From the NCBI GenBank assembly GCA_020633515.1, contig JACKDM010000036.1:1-47619 (forward strand): a stretch of 47,619 nucleotides of DNA, given 5' to 3'. A model generated the notes under the pieces. That model had not been told where the DNA came from and searched no databases. It worked only from the letters and a program-made list of their open reading frames with translations. Made by a program: the position numbers and the translations under genes. Origin of the DNA: Myxococcales bacterium (GTDB lineage Bacteria > Myxococcota > Bradymonadia > UBA7976 > UBA1532). Positions 17,844 through 26,398 of this stretch are shown here, in pieces (position 1 is the stretch's first letter; each line of letters begins with the position of its first letter).

Positions 17844-18093
17844 GCGGGGTGGGGTTGCGAGCGGTGGTGGATGGGATCGGGGCGTGGTCGGGGAGGCGCG
17901 GGGGATGCGTGGGCGTCGCTGCGCCGCCGGTGGCTCTGGTGGATGGGGGGGGCCGGGCATGGCTTCGGCGCATGTGTTGTGTCTGTTGGCGGATGAGTCG
18001 GTGCCGGTGGGGGCGCTGGTGGCGTTGCATTCGGGGTGGATGGGGGGGTTGATGTGGGTGGGTGAGGATGTGTCGGGGGTGGCGGGGAGTTGA
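17740..18093 (+). pseudogene. displaced C-terminal end of the thiolase-fold gene (three frame changes)
   Basis: Third-position G content shows the coding frame jumping: frame from GATGGCTTTGCC (about 17744) reading DGFATALAGFVEGWVPRLGL; then after the G run at 17899-17903 reading DAWASLRRRWLWWM; then after an eight-G run (17945-17952) reading PGMASAHVLCLLADESVPVGALVALHSGW to a stop at 18093. One lost base at ~17743 and one extra G in each G run would explain it. Two of the three sites are homopolymers, which suits sequencing error but also slippage decay. Confidence 0.5.
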
Positions 18094-18138
18094 TTCCGCC
18101 GTGGTATACGGGGCGCCGGGGGGGATGATCGGGAGCCG

Positions 18139-19452
18139 GTGGTGGCGGCGTTGGGGGAGCGGGAGGCGGATGCGTTGGTGCATCTGGTGCGGGCGCTGCG
18201 GGCGGGGCCGGTGGAGCGGGCGGGGTGGGTGCCGGTGTTCGCGTGGGCGGAGCGGGCGCTGCGGGCGGGGGCGGGGCGGCCGGCGTCGCGGGCGCTGTGG
18301 CGGTTGTTCCAGACGTTGATGTATGCGCCGGATCCCGATCGGTGGACGATCGCGGAGGCGTTGGAGGCGGTGTTCGGGGTGCGGGCGGGGGCGCCGCCGG
18401 CGGATGAGCTGACGGGGTATGTGGAGCTGGATCTGTGGCGGGCGGGGGATCAGCCGGCGGCGGAGATCGCGCGGTTGTTCGATACGGTGGAGGAGGCGAT
18501 CAGTCGGGCGCGGGGGTGGCTGGGGGGCGCGGATCTGCATGTGAGTCGGCTGGGGGATACCTACGCGGTGATCGCGCGGCGGCGGCGGCCGGCGATGTCG
18601 AGTCGGGTGGGGGCGGAGCTGTGGCCGCAGGTGCTGCGGTTCGCGCGGGATGTGTACGAGGCGTGTCTGCGGCGGGGGGCGCCGCTGCGGGTGGTGGTGG
18701 ATGTCAGCAGCGATGGCATGGCGATCGAGCGGCGGGGGGCGTGGCTGGGGGTTGCGGGGCCGGGGCCGGTGGGGGCGCATCGGGTGATGATGGGGGCGCG
18801 GCACTTCCGGCGGCGGGGGGCGGTGGATGGCTTGGGCGCGGGGCATGGGGTGGCGGTGGTGCGGTCGGGGGCGGCGGCGCGGGGGGAGGATGGGGCGCTG
18901 GCGGCGTGGGCGCAGGCGCGGTGGGATGAGGTGGGGGGGCTCGATGGGTATGTGGTGGATCATGCGCGGGTGGATGAGGGGGCGTTCTACCATGTGTGCT
19001 GGCTGCCGGCGGGGGCGTGGCCGCGAGCGGGGTTGCGGGCGGCGGTGGCGTTCGATGCGCGGGATGATCTGGTGGGGGTGCTGTGTTTCAGCGCGCGGGA
19101 TGGGGAGGCGGCGGGGGTGTTGTCGCGGGCGCTGGGGGCGGCGGGGTTGATGCTGTGGGGGGATGAGCCGGTGGAGGCGGGGGGGTTCTGGCATCGGCAG
19201 GTGGAGGCGCGGGCGGGGGGCGTGGTGGTGCTGGTGTGGGGGGTGGATGCCTCGGGGTGGCGGGATGAGGCGGTGCAGGCGCGGGTGGCGGGGCTCGGGG
19301 CGCGGGGGGCGCGGGTGGTGGTGGCGCGGCTGCCGGGGGCGGTGGCGCCGGGCTGGACGGGGGGGCTGGGGGCGGTGGTGGAGGTGGATGATCCGGCGGC
19401 GCCGACGGCGCTGGTGGAGGTCTTGCGGGGCAGGGTCGTGGCCGGGAGTTGA
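18139..19452 (+). CDS. hypothetical protein, partner of thiolase-fold gene
   Basis: 437 residues, no family recognised. The start is GTG at 18139 with an in-frame GTG directly after; a GGGAG lies just upstream. The N-terminal ~95 residues are helical and Arg/Ala/Leu-rich (ADALVHLVRALRAGPVERAGW). The middle has strand-like segments (LRVVVDVSSDGMAIERRGAWLGV) and a conserved-looking WDEVGGLDGYVVDHARVDEGAFYHVCW. The C-terminal third is an alpha/beta pattern (VVVLVWGVDASGW, GARVVVARLPGAV). No signal peptide or membrane helix. It follows the thiolase-fold gene by about 45 bases and shares its extreme G-ending codon use. The frame is intact throughout, in contrast to its neighbour. Confidence 0.6.
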   Translation: MVAALGEREADALVHLVRALRAGPVERAGWVPVFAWAERALRAGAGRPASRALWRLFQTLMYAPDPDRWTIAEALEAVFGVRAGAPPADELTGYVELDLWRAGDQPAAEIARLFDTVEEAISRARGWLGGADLHVSRLGDTYAVIARRRRPAMSSRVGAELWPQVLRFARDVYEACLRRGAPLRVVVDVSSDGMAIERRGAWLGVAGPGPVGAHRVMMGARHFRRRGAVDGLGAGHGVAVVRSGAAARGEDGALAAWAQARWDEVGGLDGYVVDHARVDEGAFYHVCWLPAGAWPRAGLRAAVAFDARDDLVGVLCFSARDGEAAGVLSRALGAAGLMLWGDEPVEAGGFWHRQVEARAGGVVVLVWGVDASGWRDEAVQARVAGLGARGARVVVARLPGAVAPGWTGGLGAVVEVDDPAAPTALVEVLRGRVVAGS

Positions 19453-19476
19453 CGCGGCATGGCGTTCTGCTACCCT
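19449..19476 (+). promoter_or_regulatory. putative sigma-70 promoter for small lipoprotein gene
   Basis: TTGACG (19449-19454, five of six consensus bases), a 16-base spacer and TACCCT (19471-19476, TAnnnT). It overlaps the stop codon of the preceding gene and leaves a leader of about 80 bases before the lipoprotein ATG. Confidence 0.5.
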
Positions 19477-19561
19477 GCCGCCCCACGACCTCTGTGGGTG
19501 ACCTCGGTGCCGTGCGCGGTCCCCCTCTCTCATTCACGGCGTCATTCAAGTGAGTTCTCCC

Positions 19562-20149
19562 ATGAGCATCATCCGCAAGCAGCTCGCCGTCCTGTCGGTC
19601 GCCGTGTTGGCGTTCGGTCTCCTGACCGGGTGCGAGAAGAAGACCGAGGGCACCGAGGCGCCGGCGGCGGGCGAGAAGGCCGCCGAGATGAAGGAAGGCG
19701 CGGCCGAGGGCGCCAAGGCGGCGGCCGAGGCGGCCAAGGCCCCCGAGGCGCCGGCGGCGCCGGTCGAGGCGGCTCCCGCGGCGGGCGCGGCGGGCGGTGA
19801 GGCGCTCGTCGGCAAGTGGGGCATCGATCTCGAGGCGACCATGGCCGAGGATCCGAACATGAAGAACATGCCCGAGGAGCAGAAGGCGCAGGCGATGCAG
19901 ACCGCGCAGGCCTTCCTCGGCACCATGTCCTTCGAGTTCACCGGCGATGGCAAGGCGATCGCTCGCATGGGTGACAAGGAAGAGATCGGCAACTACACGG
20001 TCAAGAGCACCGAGGGTGACACCCTCACCCTCGAGATGAAGTCGGGCGAGGGCGACATGGCGAAGACCGAGGAGATGAAGATCCAGGTCACCGGTGGCAA
20101 GCTCATCATGAGCCAGGGCGAGCAGAAGATGGTGCTGAAGAAGCTCTGA
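19562..20149 (+). CDS. small Ala/Glu/Lys-rich lipoprotein
   Basis: 195 residues. Lipoprotein signal with Cys24 (GLLTGC). Residues ~25-80 are a low-complexity Ala/Glu/Lys/Pro spacer, a likely helical or extended tether. The C-terminal ~110 residues begin LVGKWGIDLEATM and contain strands such as MSFEFTGDGKAIARMG and DTLTLEMKSG, suggesting a small lipocalin-like barrel; no family is certain. It has its own promoter and a strong terminator, so it is a single-gene unit. Codons for Lys and Glu (AAG, GAG) stand out from the Arg-rich neighbours. The ATG at 19562 follows AAGTGAG by seven bases; an in-frame GTG at 19550 is possible. Confidence 0.8.
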   Translation: MSIIRKQLAVLSVAVLAFGLLTGCEKKTEGTEAPAAGEKAAEMKEGAAEGAKAAAEAAKAPEAPAAPVEAAPAAGAAGGEALVGKWGIDLEATMAEDPNMKNMPEEQKAQAMQTAQAFLGTMSFEFTGDGKAIARMGDKEEIGNYTVKSTEGDTLTLEMKSGEGDMAKTEEMKIQVTGGKLIMSQGEQKMVLKKL

Positions 20150-20180
20150 GCCGGTCCCGGTCAGGCTTCGGTGTGATGGG

Positions 20181-20209
20181 AGCGCGCCTTCGGGCGCGCT
20201 TCTTCGTTT
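20181..20209 (+). terminator. intrinsic terminator with TTCG loop
   Basis: A perfect 8-bp stem AGCGCGCC / GGCGCGCT closed by a TTCG tetraloop (20181-20200), followed by TCTTCGTTT. It lies 31 bases after the lipoprotein stop. Confidence 0.85.
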
Positions 20210-20230
20210 CGAAGGGTCAGGAGTGATTCG

Positions 20231-20878
20231 GTGGATGCGCGGGATTGGGTGATCGCTCGGGATGGGGCGCTGTGGGTGGTGGCGAAGCCGGCCGGGCTGC
20301 GGGTGCATCGGGCGGGGGACGATGGGGCGGATGACTTGATGTCGGCGCTCGCGCGGGCGGGGATCGAGGGGCTCGCGCCGATCCATCGGCTCGATGCGCC
20401 GGTGTCGGGGGTGGTGCTGTGCAGCGCGGATCCGGCGGTGCGGCAGGAAGTGGGCGGGTGGTTCGCGGAGCAGGAGGTGGGCAAGACCTATCTGGCGCTG
20501 GTGCTCGGGCGGACGCGGAGCAAGGGGGTGATCCGGCGGGCGCTGGCGGATGGGCGGCGGGGGAAGCCGCTGGACGCGGTGACGCGGTGGCGGTGCGTGG
20601 AGCGGCTGGGGCCGGTGAGCTTGCTGGAGGTGCGGCCGGAGACGGGGCGCAAGCACCAGATCCGGCGGCATCTGGCGGGGATCGGGCATTCGATCGTGGG
20701 CGACGAGCGGTATCGGCCGCCGCGGTTCGTGGCGGTGCCGGGGTTTCCGGGGCGGTTGTGGCTGCACGCGGCGCGGGTGGAGGCGCCGGATGGGCGGGCG
20801 TGGGAGGCGCCGTTGCCGCCGGAGCTCTCGGGGCATCTGGCGTTGCTGCGGGAGCGGGCCGGGGCGCGCGAGGGGTGA
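20231..20878 (+). CDS. RluA-family pseudouridine synthase
   Basis: 215 residues, single catalytic domain without an N-terminal S4 domain. The signature IHRLDAPVSG contains the catalytic Asp55, and the family's TSG reads VSG here. WVVAKPAGLRVH, KTYLALVLG and ETGRKHQIRRHLA match RluA-type enzymes. Known reaction: isomerisation of specific uridines in rRNA or tRNA; the target cannot be read from sequence. The start is GTG at 20231, seven bases after AGGAG. Codons end mostly in G, like the 16-19 kb genes. It stands alone after a terminator and converges on the FG-GAP gene four bases away. Confidence 0.85.
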   Translation: MDARDWVIARDGALWVVAKPAGLRVHRAGDDGADDLMSALARAGIEGLAPIHRLDAPVSGVVLCSADPAVRQEVGGWFAEQEVGKTYLALVLGRTRSKGVIRRALADGRRGKPLDAVTRWRCVERLGPVSLLEVRPETGRKHQIRRHLAGIGHSIVGDERYRPPRFVAVPGFPGRLWLHAARVEAPDGRAWEAPLPPELSGHLALLRERAGAREG

Positions 20879-20882
20879 GGCG

Positions 20883-23800
20883 TCAGCGGATGCCGGCGAG
20901 GTTGTAGACGTAGACGGCGCCGGCGTCGGTGGCGAGGCCGCTGGCTTGATAGCCGCCGATGGCGAGGTAGGTGCGGGTGCGGTCGAAGGCGAGGGCTTCG
21001 CCGATGAGGCTGCTCTGGCGCCAGGTCTCGCCGGCGATGGCGGCGGCGCGGTAGGGGAGGCCGGAGGCGCGGAAGCCGAAGACCTGGGCGCCGCCGATGT
21101 TGGTGCGGTCGCCGACGCGGCCGGCGAGGCGGCCGGCGATGACGCGGCCGCCGACGACGGCGACGCTGCGGCCGAAGGCTTCGTTGGCTTCGGTGCCGGT
21201 GAGGCGGACGCGCTCGGCGCCGGCGGGGGCGACGGGGAAGATGGCGGGGAGGAGGCGGTCGGGGGGCTCGGTGGGCAGACCGAGGAGGTAGGCGCCGTCG
21301 ACGACGAAGACGGCGCCGGTGCGGACGTTGGCGTCGTTGGTGGTGTTGGGCGCGCCGATGACGAGGTCGATCTCGGGGCCGCCGATGACGTCGCCGGCGG
21401 CGATGGCGTGGCCGAACTGGCCCTGGGCGACGTCGCCGGAGAGCACGACGGTGCGCTCGCGCTGGGCGCAGCCGCTCTGGTTCCAGCCGAAGAAGACGCG
21501 GACGGTGCCGGCCTGGTTGGTGGTGTCGCCGTCGGCGGGGGTGCGGTCGACGGTCTCGCCGGGGGCGCCGATGGCGAAGTCGTTGCAGCCGTCGAAGTCG
21601 AGGTCGCCGAGGAGCGTGATCGACTGGCCGATGCGGCTGTTGCCCTGGCGGGGGTTGAGGGTGTAGGCGGGGTCGCAGAGGAGGCGGATCCGGCCGTCGG
21701 GGGCGGGGAGGCGGCCGTAGACGATCTGGAAGCCGTTGAAGTTGCCGTTGAGGCCGCCGCCGACGATGAGGTCGTCGCGGCCGTCGTCGTTGACGTCGAC
21801 GGCGCCGATCCGGGCGAAGCTGGCGTTGCCGGTGGGGCCGAAGAAGATGAAGTCGGGGCGGGCGGGGTCGATGGGGGCGCCGCCGCGGTAGATGTAGACG
21901 GCGCCTTGGTTTCCGGCGCGGGGGCAGTTGCCGTCGATGGCGTAGGTGTCGGCGGGGAGGTTCTGTTCGCGCTGTTCGCCGAGGGCGGAGATGAAGATGT
22001 CGCGGATCCCGTCGCCGTCGAAGTCGCCGCCGGTGATGTCGTAGCCGAAGCGGTCGTTCTGGCCGTGGCCGGGGTGGCCGGTGAAGGTGAGGGTGGGTTC
22101 GCGGCTGTAGCCGGTCTCGGTGCCGCGGTAGAGGTAGGCGACGCCGGCGGCGAGCTGGTCGGCGAGGGGGGTGTTGGGGGCGCCGACGACGAGGTCGCTG
22201 AGGCCGTCGCGGTCGATGTCGCCGACGGCGCCGATCGCGAAGCCGTTCTGGGCGCCGGCGGGGGCGCCGGGGAGCTCGAGGGCGCGGGTGCGGCCGTCGG
22301 CGCCGGAGACGAAGTAGGGGCGGCCGACGTTGATGCCGAGGGTGTCGTCGCGGCTGGCCATGGCGCCGAGGTCGATGACGCCGTCGCCGTCGACGTCGCC
22401 GAGGATGGCGAGGGTGTCGCCGAACTGGTCCGCGCGGGCGAGGCCGTAGGCGGTGAGCGCGGGTTCGGGGGCGGGCCAGTCGTCGAAGCGGCCGGGGAGG
22501 ACGGTGATCGAGCCGGTGTCGACGATGGCGCCCTCGGCGGGGCTCTCGTCGTTGCGGCTGCCGACGACGATGTCGGGGAGGCGGTCGCCGGTCTGGTCGC
22601 CGACGGCGAGGCCGGTGCCGACGGTCTGGTTGGCGGTGCGGCCGGGCCAGGTCCAGCTCGCTTCGCTGGCGGGGGTGGTCTGGCGGACGGGGCCGGCGAG
22701 GGGGCCGCCGCTGAAGACGCGGACGGCGCCGGCGTTGGCGGCCCCGGCGGCGTCGAAGCCGGGCTCGGTGGCGATGAGGTCGGCGCGGCGGTCGCCGTTG
22801 AGGTCGGCGATGGCGAGCGCGGCGCCGAGGTTGTTGCCGGCGCCGCCGACGTAGACGCGGTTGGGGACGGCGCTGAGGCCGCCGTCGTCGCCGCTGGGGG
22901 CGCGGCCGCGGTAGACGTGGATGACGCCGGCGTTGCCCTGGGCGGCGGGGGCGGCGGCGGCGAGGTCGCAGATCCCGTCGCCGTCGATGTCGCCGGCGGC
23001 GAGCACGGTGCCGAAGCCGAGATTGGCGGCGCCCTGCCAGATCCCTTCGGCGTTGAGCGCGCCGCCGGGGAGGACGCCGCCGTCGGCGGTGAGGCGGTAG
23101 CCGGCCTCGGAGCCGAGGAAGACGAGGACGGCGCCCTGGTTGCCGGCTTCGTATTCGCCGCCGGTGTTCTCGTAGCCGCTGGCGGTGATGGCGAGGTCGA
23201 CGAGGCCGTCGCCGTTGAAGTCGCAGGGCACGATGGCGCGGCCGAAGTTGTCGTCGTTGCGGGGGCCGTTGAGGGTGATGAGGGGCTCGTCGCCGAAGGT
23301 GCCGTCGGGCAGCCCGGGGTGGATGGTGACGGCGCCGCGGTTCTGGCCGCCGGTGTCGTCGAGGGGGGCGCCGATGATGAGGTCGACGTGGCCGTCGCGG
23401 TCGACGTCGGCGGTGGTGACGGCGCGGCCGAGCTGGTCGTCGCGGGCGCGGCCGTTGAAGATCTGGACGGGCGCGGGGCGCAGGCCCTGGGGGCCGCCGC
23501 GGTAGATGAAGACGGCGCCGTCGGAGAAGGCCTCGATGCTCGGCTCGGGGTTGCCGAGGATGGCGTCGGGGTAGCCGTCGCGGTCGAGGTCGCCGGGGCC
23601 GTGGAAGACGGCGGCGTCGAGGGCGCGGCCGGCGCGGCCGAGCGGGGCCTGGAGCGGCTCGGCGACGTCGACGGTGATGGTGACCTCTTGCGGGGTGTAC
23701 TGGTCCTGGAGGTCGAAGCGGGTGCGGCCGGGTGAGGTGGCGGTGAAGGTGCGGGTGGCCTGGTCGAAGGTGGCGGTGCGGGCGTCGCGGGTGATGTCGA

Positions 23801-24626
23801 ACCAGCCGCTGCCGCCGATGAAGTCGACGGGCATCTCGGCGCCGAGCGGGAGGAAGAGGAAGGGCGGGTCGGCGGCGAGGGTGGGGTCTTCGACGACCGA
23901 GACGACCGCCTCGGCTTCGAGGCCGGTGCCGGGGTCGGTGACGACGACGACGTCGCGGCCGAGGCGGGGGCCGGCGGTGTAGAAGCCCGCGCGGGTGATG
24001 TTGCCCTGGGTGTTGTTGACGCGCAGCCGGTACTCGCCGTCGCCGGAGCCGCCGTAGACGTCGAACTGCAGCGTCTGGCGGGTGGCGACCGAGACGAGGC
24101 TCGGGCGGATCTCGAGGACGGGGGTGACGTGCACGGTCGCGAAGGCCTCGCCGATGCAGGCGGTGTCGGTGAGGCGGATCCGGTCGTCGACCTCTTCGAC
24201 GCCGCCGGCGAGGTAGGCGCCGGTGAGCGGGTTGACGATGGCGCCGGAGTTGTTCGCGACGAGCTCGAAGCGGTGGTTGCCGGTGCCGCCGGTGGGGGTG
24301 AGCACGACGAGGTCGAAGGCCGCCGTCCACGCCTCGCTGGGCTCGATCGCGAGCGGCGGGTCGCAGGGCACGGGGCCGATCGCGGCGTCGGGGCCGGCGT
24401 CGGGCTCGGGCTCGGGGGCGCCGTCGGGCTCGGGCTCGGGCTCGGGCGCGGCGAGATCGGGGGCGGCGTCGAGCGGGCTCATGACGTCGGCGGGCTCGGC
24501 GTCGGCCGGCGCGGCGTCGGCGGGGGTTGCGTCGGGGGCGGGCGCCTCGGTCGTGTCCTGACAACCGGCGGCGAAGAACCACAACGCGCTGACAAAAGCG
24601 GCGCGGGACCAGCTCGGCACGACCAT
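20883..24626 (-). CDS. FG-GAP repeat (integrin-alpha-like propeller) lipoprotein
   Basis: About 1,247 residues. Lipoprotein signal (SALWFFAAGC), then a long Ala/Pro/Asp/Glu linker (EPEPEPDGAPEPEPDAGPD). Residues ~90-350 hold strand-rich modules that look like two or three Ig-like domains. From about 355 onward there are 12 FG-GAP blades with Ca2+ loops of the type GDxDGDGxxDLxxGAP, plus two degenerate blades at the end, 14 in all, enough for two seven-bladed propellers (inference). Such proteins are surface ligand binders. The start is uncertain: GTG 24629, ATG 24626 and GTG 24620 all lie near GAGGAG, and the last has the best spacing. Divergent from the cytochrome-type operon. Confidence 0.85.
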   Translation of the reverse strand: MVVPSWSRAAFVSALWFFAAGCQDTTEAPAPDATPADAAPADAEPADVMSPLDAAPDLAAPEPEPEPDGAPEPEPDAGPDAAIGPVPCDPPLAIEPSEAWTAAFDLVVLTPTGGTGNHRFELVANNSGAIVNPLTGAYLAGGVEEVDDRIRLTDTACIGEAFATVHVTPVLEIRPSLVSVATRQTLQFDVYGGSGDGEYRLRVNNTQGNITRAGFYTAGPRLGRDVVVVTDPGTGLEAEAVVSVVEDPTLAADPPFLFLPLGAEMPVDFIGGSGWFDITRDARTATFDQATRTFTATSPGRTRFDLQDQYTPQEVTITVDVAEPLQAPLGRAGRALDAAVFHGPGDLDRDGYPDAILGNPEPSIEAFSDGAVFIYRGGPQGLRPAPVQIFNGRARDDQLGRAVTTADVDRDGHVDLIIGAPLDDTGGQNRGAVTIHPGLPDGTFGDEPLITLNGPRNDDNFGRAIVPCDFNGDGLVDLAITASGYENTGGEYEAGNQGAVLVFLGSEAGYRLTADGGVLPGGALNAEGIWQGAANLGFGTVLAAGDIDGDGICDLAAAAPAAQGNAGVIHVYRGRAPSGDDGGLSAVPNRVYVGGAGNNLGAALAIADLNGDRRADLIATEPGFDAAGAANAGAVRVFSGGPLAGPVRQTTPASEASWTWPGRTANQTVGTGLAVGDQTGDRLPDIVVGSRNDESPAEGAIVDTGSITVLPGRFDDWPAPEPALTAYGLARADQFGDTLAILGDVDGDGVIDLGAMASRDDTLGINVGRPYFVSGADGRTRALELPGAPAGAQNGFAIGAVGDIDRDGLSDLVVGAPNTPLADQLAAGVAYLYRGTETGYSREPTLTFTGHPGHGQNDRFGYDITGGDFDGDGIRDIFISALGEQREQNLPADTYAIDGNCPRAGNQGAVYIYRGGAPIDPARPDFIFFGPTGNASFARIGAVDVNDDGRDDLIVGGGLNGNFNGFQIVYGRLPAPDGRIRLLCDPAYTLNPRQGNSRIGQSITLLGDLDFDGCNDFAIGAPGETVDRTPADGDTTNQAGTVRVFFGWNQSGCAQRERTVVLSGDVAQGQFGHAIAAGDVIGGPEIDLVIGAPNTTNDANVRTGAVFVVDGAYLLGLPTEPPDRLLPAIFPVAPAGAERVRLTGTEANEAFGRSVAVVGGRVIAGRLAGRVGDRTNIGGAQVFGFRASGLPYRAAAIAGETWRQSSLIGEALAFDRTRTYLAIGGYQASGLATDAGAVYVYNLAGIR

Positions 24627-24629
24627 CAC

Positions 24630-24808
24630 TCCTCTGAGAATTCGTGTTCGGACACTAGCATTTCGCTCCGCCGGGCTGGTAGAGTTCCGTTGCCGGTAAA
24701 AAGCGGTGGACTTCTTCCACCCGCTCTGCGCTGGCGACTCGCGAGACCAAAGCCCAGCATCACCAACGCCGCAGCGGCCCCGGGGGAAGGGGTCGGAGGA
24801 GGCGCGCC
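24630..24808. promoter_or_regulatory. divergent intergenic region at the GC-skew switch
   Basis: 179 bases, locally richer in A/T than the surroundings. On the minus strand TGCTAGTGT gives a possible -10 (TAGTGT) about 25 bases upstream of the FG-GAP start, without a matching -35. Nothing clear on the plus strand. No XerC/XerD-like 28-mer was recognised. The region coincides with the change of plus-strand base skew. Confidence 0.3.
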
Positions 24809-26398
24809 GTGAATCGATGTCCGCCCTGGATGCTCGTCGTGGCGGCAGCGCTGTGCGTGGGGGGCGCCGCCCTGGCGCAGACCCCCAACGACGCGCTGAT
24901 CTGCCCCGATGAGTCGCCGGTGCTCGATCGCTACCGCTACCTGCGGGCGTTGAGCTTCGACCTGCGGGGCACCATGCCCACCAAGCAGGAGGTCGAGCAG
25001 CTCGCCGAGCAGCCCGACGACGTCGACGTCCCCGACGAGATCATCGACGCCTGGCTGGCGAGCGACGCCTTCGCCGGTCAGGTCGTGCGGCGGCATCGCG
25101 ACCTGCTGTGGAACAACATCACCGACCAGCGGCTGATCAACGATCGCCAGGTGATCGAGCGCCGCGGGCAGGTCTGGTCGGTGCGCGAGCGGGCGCGGAC
25201 CTATCGCCAGACCAACCGACGCGGCGACGAGGTCTTCTGCGCCGACCGGCCGGCCGAGTTCGGGCCCGAGGGTGAGATCCTCACCGAGCCGAACGCCGAC
25301 CGCATCGAGCAGGAGGGCTGGGTCGAGGTGAGCCCGTTCTGGGCGCCCGAGACGACGATCAAGGTCTGCGCCTTCGACGCGCAGGACAACGAGTTCTCGG
25401 CGGACGGGACCCGCTGCAACAGCGGCAGCGGCCTCGGCCGGCGCGACTGTGGCTGCGGCCCGGGGCTGATCTACTGCGCGCCGGAGAACGGGCGCTCGAT
25501 CCTGGCCGCCTACGGCAAGTCGGTCGAGCTCTTGATCGCGTCGTGGATGACGGCCGACCGGCCCTACACCGAGCTCTTCGAGACGCGGCGCTTCTTCATC
25601 AACGGCCGCATCGCCCACTTCTACCGCCACCTCGCCGCGACCGCGCAGCTCCGCTTCAACCCGGTGCCGGTCGACGTCGAGTCGCTGCCCGACATCGGCT
25701 GGAACGACGTCGACACCTGGGTCGAGGTCGAGCTGCCCTCCGAGCACGCCGGCATCCTGACCCACCCCGCGTTCCTGCTGCGCTTCCAGACCAACCGCGC
25801 GCGGGCGAGCCGCTTCTACGACGCCTTCCTCTGCCAGCCCTTCCAGCCGCCCGCGGGCGGGCTGCCGCCGGCGGACGACGAGGAGTCGCTCAAGCCCGAC
25901 CTGCAGGAGCGCGCCGGCTGCAAGTACTGCCACTCGCTGCTCGAGCCCGCCGCCTCGCACTGGGGCCGCTGGAACGAGGCGGGCGGCGGCTACCTCGACC
26001 CGGTGCAGTTCCCCGCGGTGAACCCCGAGTGCGTCGAGTGCGCGACCAACGGCCGCTCCTGCAACAGCTTCTGCCGCAGCTACTACATGACCCGCGCGCT
26101 CACCGAGGACGAGGCGCCCTACCTCGGCATGCTGCCGGCGCTGACCTTCCGGCGCGAAGAGCACATGCACTACGTCGACCGCGGGCCCAAGCTGATGATG
26201 CGGCAGGCCGTCGCCGACAACCGCTTCCCGCGCTGCACCGCGCAGCGCACCGCCGAGTGGCTCATCGGCCGCGACATGGGCGAGGCCGACCGGCCCTGGC
26301 TCGACGAGCTGGCCTACGAGTTCCTCCAGAGCGGCTTCAGCTACCGCTCGCTGGTCAAGGCGATCGTGCAGAGCGAACGGTATCGGAGGGTCCAGTGA
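24809..26398 (+). CDS. exported PSD1/DUF1549-like protein with one CxxCH haem motif
   Basis: 529 residues. Signal peptide 1-23 (VVAAALCVGGAALAQ). The N-terminal RYRYLRALSFDLRGTMPTK resembles DUF1549. Residues ~370-385 hold GCKYCHSLLEP, a c-type haem-binding CxxCH, as in planctomycete-type cytochrome proteins. There are many other Cys, including a CGCGPGLIYC cluster and CNSFC. The C-terminal FLQSGFSYRSLVKAIVQSERYR is typical of the DUF1553 end. The start is GTG at 24809, eight bases after GGAGGA; ATG 24830 is an alternative. The gene ends in GTGA, overlapping the next start. Such proteins pair with DUF1501 proteins; the substrate is unknown. Confidence 0.75.
   Translation: MNRCPPWMLVVAAALCVGGAALAQTPNDALICPDESPVLDRYRYLRALSFDLRGTMPTKQEVEQLAEQPDDVDVPDEIIDAWLASDAFAGQVVRRHRDLLWNNITDQRLINDRQVIERRGQVWSVRERARTYRQTNRRGDEVFCADRPAEFGPEGEILTEPNADRIEQEGWVEVSPFWAPETTIKVCAFDAQDNEFSADGTRCNSGSGLGRRDCGCGPGLIYCAPENGRSILAAYGKSVELLIASWMTADRPYTELFETRRFFINGRIAHFYRHLAATAQLRFNPVPVDVESLPDIGWNDVDTWVEVELPSEHAGILTHPAFLLRFQTNRARASRFYDAFLCQPFQPPAGGLPPADDEESLKPDLQERAGCKYCHSLLEPAASHWGRWNEAGGGYLDPVQFPAVNPECVECATNGRSCNSFCRSYYMTRALTEDEAPYLGMLPALTFRREEHMHYVDRGPKLMMRQAVADNRFPRCTAQRTAEWLIGRDMGEADRPWLDELAYEFLQSGFSYRSLVKAIVQSERYRRVQ

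Noticed and set aside
16045..19533. Long minus-strand open frame (about 1,160 codons) opposite the thiolase-fold genes
   Set aside because: Its product is Arg/Pro/His low complexity; it is the antisense shadow of G-ending codons in the real plus-strand genes.
20790..23735. Long plus-strand open frame opposite the FG-GAP gene
   Set aside because: Its product is Ala/Gly/Glu/Val low complexity with no domain; the minus strand encodes clear FG-GAP repeats.
24655..24690. ECF-type promoter from GGAACT on the minus strand
   Set aside because: No matching -10 at 16-17 bases, so a single hexamer is not enough.
24630..24808. dif-like XerC/XerD site at the skew switch
   Set aside because: I looked for a 28-base AT-rich partial palindrome and saw none; the terminus idea rests on skew only.
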